Source: Jaltomata sinuosa
Taxonomy: Eukaryota > Streptophyta > Magnoliopsida > Solanales > Solanaceae
Length of the DNA: 64,000 bases
Reading direction: 5' to 3'
Assembly: GCA_003996215.1 (NCBI GenBank)
Contig: QJPP01007233.1
Coordinates: 801,501 to 865,500 of the forward strand
Part shown: positions 24,529 through 36,100 of the stretch, in pieces
How positions within the stretch are numbered: position 1 is the stretch's first letter
Layout of the letters: each line of letters starts with the position of its first letter
The notes under the pieces: generated by a model
What the model saw: only the letters and a program-made list of their open reading frames with translations
Told to the model about the DNA's origin: nothing
Database searches by the model: none
Position numbers and translations under genes: made by a program

Positions 24529-25290
24529 GAGGAAGTTTGTGTTGAATTTTTCATAGTAGAAGCTTCTACTTGTATCAAAATTTTCAAAGATTACTATGTG
24601 GCAAGTCTTGTTAGGGTTCTCCCAAGTCTAATTAACTTTATTAATATAGTTGTTTGAAATTTCCATTCCTTGGTGGATTGGTTAATCAATGTTCTTATAA
24701 CAATAAACTATAGGCATTTTTGTTTTTGGGGCATAGTTTTCTCTTTTGGTTTGTAGAACCCAATATGTAAACATAGAACCTAACAGTAGAATTTTAGAAT
24801 ATTTTAATAGTTATTCAGCATTGAGCAACGTAGAAGTTTTTTTGTTTTGGTAAGGAAGACTATTTAGAGCAACAATGAAGTTAGAACCTGATAGTAGTAT
24901 TTTAGAATACTTTTCGTTAATGGAAACTTCTTCGAAGTACTTTTAAACTTGATTCCAAATCTAGTATATGTTGAAGTTTTGTTACTTTTCACATATGCTT
25001 TTACCTTTAGTGTCAAAATATCGAGCTTGGTTGAAACTAAAATTTATTGATTCAATTAATTTAAATTCGTGTCGAATAAACATACTGATAAAAGTAAAAT
25101 GCTCCTTCCAAGAAGTTCACTTTTAAAGTGTTACTTTCCTAGCCAAGTACAAGATTTTGGGTTTCATTTTTCGCAACTCTATAAGTAGTTAGGTTCTTAA
25201 TAGTCCCCAAAAACGGTTGAATCTCAATTCTAACCGAAATATCCGTATATGTTTGTTTTCCCAAAATTAACCATCTTAAAAAGGAAAATT

Positions 25291-25394
25291 AACAACAACA
25301 TATTCAGTGTAATCACACAAGTAAGGTCTAGGGAGAATAGGATCTCTATCTTTCTGAGGTAGAGAAGTTATTTTTGGTATACCTCGACTCAAAA
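25291..25394 (-). mobile_element. Degraded TS-type SINE
   Basis: Read on the plus strand it begins AACAACAACATATTCAGTGT (the inverted TTG tail and CACTG block) and runs through AGGTCTAGGGAGAATAGGAT to a GGTATACCTCGACTCAA end, which is the inverse of the SINE's GAGCCGAGG region. It is more diverged than the copies at 8188 and 35045. Confidence 0.7.
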
Positions 25395-25529
25395 GAAGTG
25401 AAATCAAAGCAAGATTAAAAAGTAAATAACAGTAGCAGAATAACAAGATGAACAAAGTAAACAAGTAGTATTTTAAATTAAAGAATAAGCTACTATGTGA
25501 ATGCTAGCTAATACTACTAAATAAGGAGA

Positions 25530-26280
25530 AGATTGGCAGAGGAAACCAACCCCCAGCCTCTCCTACGTACAAGTACGACACACTCAGCTACCTTCTACCC
25601 TAATCCTCGACCTACATATCTTCATATTTAGGGTCATGTCCGATCAATAAGCTGAAGATGTATTATGTCCTGTCAAATTACCTCCCCCAATTCTTCTTCG
25701 GCCTACCTTTACCTCTCTTAAAACTTGCCATATCCAACCTCACACCTCCTTACTGGTGCATCCATGCCCCTCCTATTCACATGCCTGAATTATCTCAGTC
25801 TCACTTTTCTCATTTTGTTCGCCACGGTGATCACTCCCACATTGTCCTGTATAATTTTATTCCTAATTCTATCTCTCCTAGTATATCCACACATCTATTC
25901 GAGTATCTTCATCTCCATTACCTTCATTTTCTGAACATAAACGTTTTTTATTGGCGAACAATCTGCTTCAATAATGTAGGTCTAACCATCATTTAGTAGA
26001 ACTTATCTTGTGACACATTCCCACATACCCCGGACATGAGCTTCTATTTTACCCACTCCGCTCCGATATAATGTGCGACATCATCATTAATCTCTCCGTT
26101 TTCTTGAATTATTTGACCCAAGATACTTGAAACCTCCTCTCTGAAATATGCCGTGTATATCGATCGTCAGTTCCACCTTCACTTCGTGCGTTACATTATT
26201 AAACTTGCACTCCAAGCACTCTACTACTTTAAAAGTATCCTCATTTTGAAAAACTTTCCTTCGGTACTTCTTAAATACTT
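25530..26280 (-). mobile_element. RTE-type LINE reverse-transcriptase relic
   Basis: The plus strand carries the inverse of a widespread plant RTE-clade reverse-transcriptase 3' segment: the TTCTTCGGCCTACCTTTACC block, CTCCTATTCACATGCCTGAA, CCTAATTCTATCTCTCCTAG, a GGTCTAACCATCATTTAGTA block and CCAAGATACTTGAAACCTCC. The coding strand is minus and the frame is broken. A second, smaller fragment lies at 60475-60785. Confidence 0.75.
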
Positions 26281-27149
26281 TTCACTAAAAAGTTGGTTCT
26301 TTTATTAAAGGAGTAATGTGATACTATTTCTCGTAAGGGGACTAAAAAAATCATGGTAGAAACACGATTTTCACTTGAAAATTTTAAAATATAAAAAAGC
26401 AAACACACATCTACTTTAAAAGACAAAAGTATCCTCCAATCCGTATATTAGATATTCTTTTATTATTCTTTAATGTTGCTTTATAAAGTATAACATACTT
26501 TAACTATTAAAAATAATCGTATATAGAAAGAAGAACTTCCATGATCATTTAAAACTTTTAACATAGAAAAATAATAATTGGAGATTGGTGATGTAGATCA
26601 CAGAAGTCAAAATTAACAAAAGTGTAAATTAGAAGAATGGACACGATAATAATGTCTTCAATCAAACAATAATAACAAACCAAAAAGACACAAGTAACTG
26701 ATAAACATGCACATCAAAGGTTTAGGTAGAAATCTTTTCAAAGATGGAAGACTTAGTTCTACGTTAAAAACAGTTGAAATTTTAACAAATAGATCTTCAA
26801 GGGTTTAATGTGGCTAATTACGGTTAATTCACAACCATAATTTTAGCCTATGATAGTAGAGTAGTTACTAATTTTCTAAATTATCAATTAATATTTATCA
26901 AGAGATTACTTTATAAGTAACCTGATTGTGTAAATATTTTTTACATAAAACTTTTAACTCATAAAACTAAACGTGCTTGGTTGAAAACTTTACCCTTTTA
27001 TTTTTACTTCTAGAAAATAAAGATTGAAAAAAGGTAAGATACATGAGAAGCCATAAAAAGAGAACAACAACGGATATTTTCATAAATATACCTTTTAAAA
27101 AAAAATATATATCTACATAGCCCAAAAGTTCACATAGCCTATTTTTTTT

Positions 27150-27290
27150 TACAACAGTGTTTATACATGTTTATATAACATTATGCATTTTTATACAACC
27201 TTATACCCTTATTATACACAAATGTATAAACTTGTATAAGAGGTATTTATACGCTTTTACATTGTTATACACCTTATACATAATTATTCA
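27150..27290. repeat. Low-complexity tract rich in TTATAC/TATACA units
   Basis: Many irregular copies of TTATACA, TTTATAC and CCTTATACA lie within about 140 bp, followed by a purine tract of A and G near 27307-27340. It is probably part of a dispersed repeat or simple-sequence expansion. Nothing functional is claimed. Confidence 0.5.
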
Positions 27291-27504
27291 ACATGAAAAT
27301 CACCATAGAAAAAAAAAGGGGGGGAGGGAGGGGGGTGGGAAGCAACTGCCTTTCGGCAGGTCAGCAAACACAAGAAATTCGGCAGCAACTCAGCCTAACT
27401 TGCAAAAAAGTGGGCTATGAGTATAATTATTTTACTTAAATGTTCATAGAGAGTGTTATTATCCCTAAAAAAAAATCGAATCACTTTTACGAGCCTAAGA
27501 CACA

Positions 27505-27541
27505 TTACAATAACAATATACCCAGTGCGGTCCCACAAGAA
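27505..27541 (-). mobile_element. Very short 5'-truncated SINE tail with target duplication
   Basis: About 37 bp reading TAACAATATACCCAGTGCGG then TCCCACAAG match the inverse of the last part of the TS SINE (CTTGTGGG...CTGGGTAT-TTG tail). It is flanked on both sides by GCCTAAGACACA (27493-27504 and 27542-27553), a 12-bp direct repeat that fits a target-site duplication. Confidence 0.7.
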
Positions 27542-28064
27542 GCCTAAGACACAATAATTTGAGAAAATTGAAGTATCATTCTTTTATGGGCCAAATGTGA
27601 TGCTTTTCATATGAGAAAGGTTCCTTCTTTAGAAAAGACTATAATTGTGGTGTTATAGAGGTTTGCCTGCAGCTCTTACTAAAAACAAAATAAGTGTCTT
27701 AATTCAGAAACCTCCAATATGTAGAAAGAAGTATGTTGTCCAAGGCTCACTTTAGTTGCAAATGGCAAGACAAGAGGACTCATTTGCAGGCCTCTTCCAA
27801 ACCAAATACTGTGAAAATGACTAATGAAGAGTTGCACCACCAAAACCATTTGAATATTCACTTTTAAAACACAAACACAAAAAAAAAGTCAATGAAATAA
27901 CAAAGCCAAGAAACAATGCAGGCCTTAACCTCAATATATCAGTGTACTCAACCACATTAATATGACTCAAATTCTCTCTAACAATCACCCAATTCAAGGA
28001 AAGTTCTCGCGAAAAATATTTTTACGCCTATTTTGAGTGAAAGAGATTGAAAGGTATACAAGAA

Positions 28065-29598
28065 ATGGGCAAGGCAAGCAAATGGATCAGAAACTTCCTA
28101 ATGGTGATGGGGAAGAAGGAGGAAAGGGAAAAGAAAGAAGACAAATCAATAGAAAGTATGGGAACCCCAACAACTCCAAAGGCGAAAAGGAGATGGAGTT
28201 TCAAGAAATCATCAAGCATGGAGAGAAACAACCACAAAAGTAATAGGTCTTTCGACTTAACTTTTGATCACAAACTAAACACACAAGGTTCAATGCCGGA
28301 GTTTGACATTCTGGAGAAACACCACAAAGCAAACCTAACAGCAAAAGGAGCTGTAGAACCAAAGGCATACATTACCAGACGTGTTAAGGATGCAGCTGCC
28401 ACCAAAATCCAAGCTGTTTTCCGTTCTTATTTGGTAACCATTCAAAGCATATTCTTGTTTATTTTCAAACCTAGGTTGAGCATGATTGGTTTCATTTGAT
28501 CTTTCATAATTTGCACTAAGTTACCTATCATGGAGAGGACCTTGTTCTCACCTTAAGGTTCAATGAACATGCACAGCTAAACTATGTAAGACTAAATAAA
28601 TAATGTTAAATGCTAAAAGGTGAAAGTTGGTTTGAAAGCATGACTGATGTTTATCCAGGCTAGGAAAGCATTGCGCGCCCTAAGAAGCCTAGTTAGATTA
28701 CAGGCACTGGTAAGGGGTCACCTGGTGAGGAAACAGACAGCAGCAATGGTCAAACGTGTGCACTCTCTCATGGTCATTCAACTACGGGCTCGTGTTCAAA
28801 GAGTTCAGATGGCCGAAGAAGCACATACCCCAAACTCAAGAAAGAGTCAGAAAGTATCATCCGAGAACAATCAGCTTACCAGAGTCTGCAGCATTGTAAG
28901 TCCCCTCTTCTCCTCATGCAGAATTTTGAGTGTACCGATATAATGGAAATGACAAGACTTTAAATGGCAGGAAAAGATGGATGTCAGCATTGAAGAAAAA
29001 GGGAGATTTCAGAAGATAAAACAGCACAAAAAACAAATCTTCGCAAATGGAAAATGGATTGAGCACCTCTGAGTCTCATCGCCTTTCATTGTCAAGAAGG
29101 AGTCATCAAGTACTTCAGACATGTCCAAGTCCCTCTACACTGAGTGATATGAGCACAATAAGTTACGACGGGCATATAGAGGATTTCTCCTTCAAGGCGC
29201 CAGAAAACGGTCTTGAACATTGCTCTAATGTGTCAACAACCATATCTTCCAAAACCCCATTTTCCATTGCACACTCAGAAAATCCGAAGTCCATATTTTC
29301 TAGTGCTACTTTAGCACTAACATACATGTCCAATACAGAATCCTCAAGAGCAAAAGCTAGGTCACATAGTGAACCCAGACAACGACCCAATTGGAGCATT
29401 AAAAGAAAAGGCAAGCGCACACCATCAATGGATGGGATAACAGGCATACCTGTCTCTAGCAGGGAAGAAACACCTACCCACAGCAGGAGACACAATGTCC
29501 CAGAAAGCCATGAAGCCTGGTTACTTGAGCTCAACAAACAAGCAAAGTTCATCAAACATGGCAAGGTTGATTCCGCCAGCATAGTGTCTACCATTTGA
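28065..29598 (+). CDS. IQ67-domain (IQD) calmodulin-binding protein, apparent frame break in last exon
   Basis: Plant-specific IQD scaffold that binds calmodulin and microtubules. Exon 1 is 28065-28433 (123 codons) and exon 2 is 28659-28895 (79 codons). The last exon starts near 28971 and ends at 29598. The start MGKASKWIRNF is chosen over an in-frame ATG at 28047 because the MGKxSKW start is typical of the family. IQ motifs span ATKIQAVFRSYL and ARKALRALRSLVRLQALVRG, with the family's hallmark phase-0 intron splitting the first IQ motif after RSYL. A KRRWSF block precedes them. The last exon carries the DUF4005 motif YMSNTESSRAKARSHSEP and ends SIVSTI. The frame entering at 28971 (EKMDVSIEEKGRFQ) reaches TGA at about 29067, while the frame holding DUF4005 is open only after a TAA at 29017. 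A shift near 29020-29065, perhaps in the A6 run at 29028-29033, or an unseen splice, is needed. It could be a recent pseudogene, an assembly error or an alternative transcript. Confidence 0.82.
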
Positions 29599-30185
29599 CC
29601 TCTGGAAGATCTCTCACTGTCTACAAGGTAAGAGTGGCTAGCACATGAGATTTATAGCTACTTATATCTCTCTCAGCCATTTACATCAGTCTCGTCTGAG
29701 CATGTACCAGTTTCATCTGGTCCAGTCAAACGCCATTTTCCGTAAAATATCTCTGTTATTAGAGCATCCAAGTGCACAAGGAGAACGACAACCTGACACC
29801 AAAAATTGGGGTAACACCCAACTTCTGATGAAAACTGAGGTTGAAATTCTTTAACTTGGTCTCTCAAGTTGAGTAAATGCACCCAAAAATAAAAGAGACG
29901 AGAAGCATAAAAAGCACTCTCTAATTCAGACAAAATAGATGCTAACATTGGGACCGTCCAGGAGCAATAATATTTCTAGTGGGATTCAAAGAACCTGTTT
30001 TCTCATCCATACTATCCTTTCAGTACTTCATGAATTTGCTAAATATGCTAGGGGTAAGGGTAACAGGAGATCCTAGCTATGAATTACCATTTCAGCGTAT
30101 AACTATGCCTCTACGTAGCAAAATCTGGGCACCTACAGAAATATTACAGCAAAGACTACTTTATACACATTGAATATTCTTAGAT
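29599..30185. other. Short intergenic spacer between convergent IQD and NEK genes
   Basis: About 590 bp separate the IQD stop from the NEK stop on the opposite strand. It must hold both 3' UTRs. No element is recognised. Confidence 0.6.
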
Positions 30186-33100
30186 TTAATCTTCCTGTTT
30201 AGGAGCATTTTCCTTGATGCTCTTGGTCAACCAAATAGCAGTTTCCCTCGGAGAAACTTTTTCAGGTCCAAATGGCTTCAATAAGACACCAAGTTCATCA
30301 AATCTGTCTTCTTGCAAGAGTCTAGCACTGAACTCAAGTAGTCCCTCTAGTGCTTCAGCCCGTTGCTTATAAGATGACATGTTAAAGCGGCGGCGTCTTG
30401 TGTCAGATGAGGTCCGGCTAGATGCACCAGCAGTGGCATTTTGATCAGAAGAATCAGTTATGTCCTCTCTATCCACATGCACCATGGGGCCTTCAAACCC
30501 TTGCCAAGCATCATTGGAACTCAGTCGATCAAATTTACTGTCAAGAATCTGTATGGTACATTTGTCTTTCATAACTGAATACTCAGCTTGTGGTGAGCCA
30601 GAGGAACCTTGCGCAGAGTTTGATGATGTTCGGCGTATAGGATGGAAAGGATCTTCATATGAAGCTAATGGAAACTCAAGCATCTTGTCAATTCGAGGGG
30701 CATTGACAGAAACATCAGGAGACTTAATGCAGTCAAGGAAACTGAGGCTCGGCCTTCGAGGTAATTCTTGAACTGCTGCCTTGTTTGTCAATGGCAAAGA
30801 TGCCCTACGAGTTGTAGAAACAGATCTCTTCACCAGGGTTCGTGAAGCCTGTCAAGCATAGAGTAGTCAAACGACATGTGTTGGAAACACATCACCAAGG
30901 GAAATATGGTTAAGCAGGCTAAAATTGCATATTTACCATATTACTGCTTAAAGCACATAAGCTTGCATCCATGATTTTCAGAACATAAATATAAAAGCAA
31001 CCACATGTTATTTTTATTTTGAAACTGGTAACAAGTTGGTATACAAAGGCACTAAAGCAGTGCAAAACCATAATTACAGAGAGACCAAAAATAACCCTGC
31101 TAAGCAAAAATAGAATTTACAGAGATCATCAAATCTACTAGGAATCTGCCTCCTCTACTCTACTTTCTATACACCAAAAGTGAAACAACAAGATGCAATT
31201 CATCTTGAGTTTCTGTGTGAGGTTTGCTTATCTTCAACCACATGTTATTTTCTTTTTGCTTTTTGTGCTCTCTCTCTCTTCTCTTTTTGCCCAGCTGGGG
31301 CTTAATGAAGATGGAGTCAGAGATGAGCGTTTGTATCTACCCTTTCAACACTTTACATATTCTAGGAATTCAAACAGACAAAGGACTACAAAATTATGCT
31401 AGATGAGTAATCCATAACAAATTTAGTGATAAAATCATATGATCTTTTGCAATGCCAGCAACACAAATTAAAACTTCTGATTTTCTTTTATATATTTTGC
31501 AAACACATCTTATACTTACCAAGAAGGAAAGTGAAAGTTCAACAACAAACTCAGAGAAATCATACAAGGTCAACAACTGGAAATTTATTAGTTTTGATGG
31601 CATTATGCTTATATGAAGTGTTGTATTGGTTGCTTAATGAAAGGATATATGTTTTTAGAATGATCCATCTAATAGTGGGGGTTTGGGACATATTTTCCTA
31701 GAGAAAGAACCTAAGCTCATATTTCATCCGCTTCGTGTGGCAGTATTTGACTTCATACACAATTTAAGATGTTTATCTAACTAGTTTATCATAATAATAA
31801 TTATGGAAAAGAATATTAAAATTGTTACTGGAAAAATAGTTCGATTTAGAAAGCATCCCATCAAAGTTTAAATTTGAATAATAAAATGAATTTAAATTCT
31901 TGAAAGTTAATATTATTCAGATATCCCAAAACGGAAAGTGTCATACAAATTGGATATCAAGAGTTATATAGATGATTTGGAGAAACCTTCACAATTAAAA
32001 ACTGCAAGTACTAATTGTTATAGCACCATCAAAAAATTTAAGAATGAGAATGGTATAGTTCTAACTTCTTACCAATCATATGATAAAACTATGGAGTTGC
32101 CATTATAGCTATTTCTACTCAGTTTGTTTTGATAAAACATATTTTCACAAGGTCAACATCCCCTCATGCCCAGATAAATACATGTCTCCTTATCTACTTA
32201 TCAAAAAATAAGGAAGTTCTAATAACTTGGGGGCTCCATGGTTCTTAAAGTCACAGGTTGATTTTAGGAACAAATAAAGATGACACTACAGCTCCATTAA
32301 CCTTGCCAAAAAAATCTTCCTTTATAAGGATACCGGCTTCTTCTTTTCATATATAAGTTGACACCATCTAAGATTTAGTGAGAAACCATTTTCAAAATCT
32401 GTTGCAATCACAAACTATTGAATCTATTAGTTTTCATATATTGGTATTTGCCTACTTTGTTGTACATCAGTTGAACCGCTTGGATGTTCTTGTCTAGAGT
32501 AAAATCAATTTACCTTTTATAGAACAGAAAAAGTCAAATGAATAACCTTTTACTTGTAACCTTACCATATCACTGTTCCTTAGCTCTACTTGTCTTCTTG
32601 GAGTAGTTAATTTCGGCACGATCACCTTTGGATTCTTGTTCACAAGCAAAGCTTTTGAAGTGATTTTTTTTGTGACAGTTGATCCTCTATCAGGGCTTCC
32701 AACAGACAATTCAGATACTCTGCTTGGAGTTTTTGGATGTCTACGATTTGAAAAAGTATAATCGTGATCAGAGACACTAGGATTCAGAGTCCTATCATTT
32801 CCACATGACATTCGCTTCTCTCTGTTCGTTGGGAAAGGTGTGCTTTCAGAAACTGCAAATCTGGTTTTCTTTACATCATTATCAGGCAAACAAGCAGGTA
32901 AACTGTTGCGTCTAGGGCTGTTAAGTTTGAGATGGGTATTAATCACATATGGCTGAAGGAGTGGATTCCTAAGAAGTTCTGCTGCCTGTAACATAACAAA
33001 AAAAATATGTTATGTCAGTATGAATATTATAATCAAAATATGTCTAAGTTTCAGTTTTTGTGAGGAGATTCCCTTTGAACTTTATATTTTAAGAGCTGAT

Positions 33101-36100
33101 CAGTTCACTAGATTAATTTTGGCTATTAACCAACTGTCTAGAAAACTAATCTGACGGAACAATGGAAGCACTCTAAAGAAGCCAAAGAGACATAATTTAA
33201 TCTTTTGTGGTCAGTATTGAATAGCTTCTGTGAGAGTAATTTAAGGAGTTAATCTTCCTGTATTTTCATGCTTCGAAAATAATTTAAGTAGAAATTTATT
33301 AAATAAAAAAAATAGATAAACAGACAAAGACATACTGTTGATAAGCGTTAACATGCTAGTCCTTTCATTTTTGTTAGAAACACTCCTCTTAATTTATATA
33401 TTAAAAACACTCCTGTACTTCAGAACAGAAGCTCCTTCTAAGTCAGCGCTAAAAGATAAATCATCAGTTTATGAAAGGCTACATACTTCAAATTTAAAGC
33501 GAAGAAAACATGAAATGATTCCTCCAGATATTTGCATTATGTGGCAAAATCATGAGACATGTCATCGCGACTTTTGATATTACGCCACTACAAAAAGATC
33601 CTTGCTGTTCTAGGATAAATGTAAGTTAAGGCCATTGTTGGATATACAACTTCTCAAATTAGATGCAACAAGACTAAGAATGAGATGGAATCACGTCATT
33701 CGGTTTTCTTCACTATAATCCCAAATACATGGTCAGAGTATAATTCCCAGTTCTTGGGAGCAGCTAGTTTTTTTTTCTTATTTTGATAACAGGGAAAAAG
33801 GTCCTCAGAACCAGTTCCTTCGCATGTTCCTTCGCATTTCTTATTTCCCAGTCAGAGTATGTGCTCTTAGGAGCAACTAGTTCCTTCGCATATTTTACAC
33901 AACCAGACAATATCACTATTTATGGAATATTAAAACATTTGGCTTGTTACATATCGAATAGAGGACTTCCTCTCCGCCTATGCATGTCAATCACTCCAGA
34001 TTTGAGTTAAAATAACAGGCAATGCAGGCTAGAAGTGTTGCTGACAGAAAATCACACTTGGACATGATTAAAAATGAGATATCAGATGACCATTTTAACT
34101 ATATGGCAGCCAGTTGTTACTGAACCAGCCGAGTCGTATGAATACATAAAAGACAATACAGGAAACTAGAAGGAGGATTTTGTACTGTGGTTGTGGTATA
34201 CTTGGTGATATTTAATTCTAATATACTATGATGCTTGGGATAATTAATAATAAAATTTGTTGTTACCAAATGGCTACAAATCATTGACTACAGAAGAAGC
34301 TTATTGATAGCAGAATCGTGGTCTAAGTTTCCTTGTTATCCCTTTACCTTACATTCAAATGATTATCATCAACTTGGTATTTGTTAAGATTTCTGACATT
34401 ACCAGAAGATCATGTCTACCTGCTTTTTTCTTCAAATAAAGGCGAAAAGATAGGTGCCCAACAAGTTATAGAAGAATGATTAGGAAATGTGTATGTCTTA
34501 CTTAATGATTTTGTCTTGTGAAAGTAGTACCAACAAAAAAAATTAAAAATAGAAAAGAGCAAAAACAAAAGATAAGGAATTGATGGTTTCTACTATCGGA
34601 CGAAACATAAGTCAAAAGGAAGTGTCTTACATTGTGGTATAAAGCAAAGGCATGAAAGGCAGGAGATTCACGAAAGAAATGTAACAAACAATAACCTCAT
34701 ATTCACATATTTGATTTCGGCCAAAGATGTTGACACAGCACTACGGTATTTATAAGCTTCTGTTGGTTTATCTACAAATAACTCCATCATATGCAGATTT
34801 CTATCTAAAAAGCATAATCCATTTATGCAGATTACAAGATATGCACAGTAAACCACCAGTTCAAGTTTCTTAATGAACCTCATAGGAGATCATAAGGCAA
34901 TACCATAATGGCTTACGATGTAAATGGACATTTATAAATACAGATAAAGAGGAATTCATACGCTTGGCCTCAGTTCTGGGTTTTTCCGCAGCATGCTTTT
35001 GACAAGACCTCGGCTGGAAGGCAAATAAGAGAAGTGAATAAGCACAACAACAACATACCTAGTGTATTCCCACAAAGTGGGGTCCGGGGAGGGTAGAATG
35101 TACGTAGACCCTACCTTTACCTCATATGAAGTAAGGAGGTTGTTTCCGATAGACCCCCGGAAGAGAAGTGAATAAGCAGAGTTAAATAAAAGATTCTCAT
35201 AAAAGAGTAGAGCTTCTCATAGATAAAGTCAAAAAAGAGTTCAATACATAGTTACTGAGGCACGTAAACATCCCCTCTCAATTTTTGGATCTCGGTGTTT
35301 CTTTACTAACAAAAGTACTGCATTGCAAATAGAGGCTTTGTCGTCATAATGATTCCAAAAACAACCTTGAGTTGTTCGTCATAATAATGAAGACCTACTC
35401 CCTGACCTCCAAACTAATGCACTATCTCCTTTCACCAAATTTTTGCCTTTAGATGGCATCAAGTAGAAATATGTCCTCCACCAAGGAACTAGAAAGGTCC
35501 CGGGAGGGAAGATGCAGTTAAATGATTGCTGATTTTTCATTGACTTTACTTTTCAAGTTGCTAATTTATTCTCTTTTTACATCTCAAAATTTATGTTAAA
35601 GAAATCTATGTTGGTACTTGGGAATTTGATGATAAAAACAAAATTAATTCCATTCATGCAACTTAACACACGGAGGCCTGTCGTGTTGTGCATTAGACTG
35701 GAAGCACAATGGACATAGAGGGAATTAAAATGCCTTTAAGAGTGGGTTAGTGAAATTTAACTTTAAAATCCTTATGTTGGCCTTTCGTTCAAATAAGGCA
35801 TTCTTAGATACTGAACCTCACTAAATTAAAAGCAAAGGTACACTCGACCAGTTAAGTTGCTATAATTTTATTCCCATCTGTTGATTGACTGTTTATAGGT
35901 TTAAAATAGACCTGTATATTTTAAGATAGTTCTCCAAAAGAACAAATCATCTAAAAATTGAAAGAGGGACTTCCTTCAACAGATCCAGAAGTCCAGCTTT
36001 AGAAATCAGTCTAAACAAAATGGCAGCACTTGTACATATAAACATATGCATGGTTCCATGACAAAAGAAACCTCAATCAAATGAATGACTTACAATGGAC

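Larger units (their letters stand above)
24529..28064. other. Intergenic between EGF-like gene and IQD gene, with transposon relics
   Basis: A 3.5-kb AT-rich spacer between divergent genes. It contains a degraded SINE (25291-25394), an RTE-type LINE relic (25530-26280), a TATAC-rich tract (about 27150-27290) and a very short SINE tail (27505-27541). The last few hundred bases must hold the IQD promoter. No other gene is supported. Confidence 0.55.

Noticed and set aside
25658..25996. 112-codon plus-strand open frame
   Set aside because: It is the antisense reading of an RTE-type LINE reverse-transcriptase relic.
29163..29594. 143-codon minus-strand open frame
   Set aside because: Antisense shadow of the IQD last exon, whose DUF4005 motif is clear on the plus strand.
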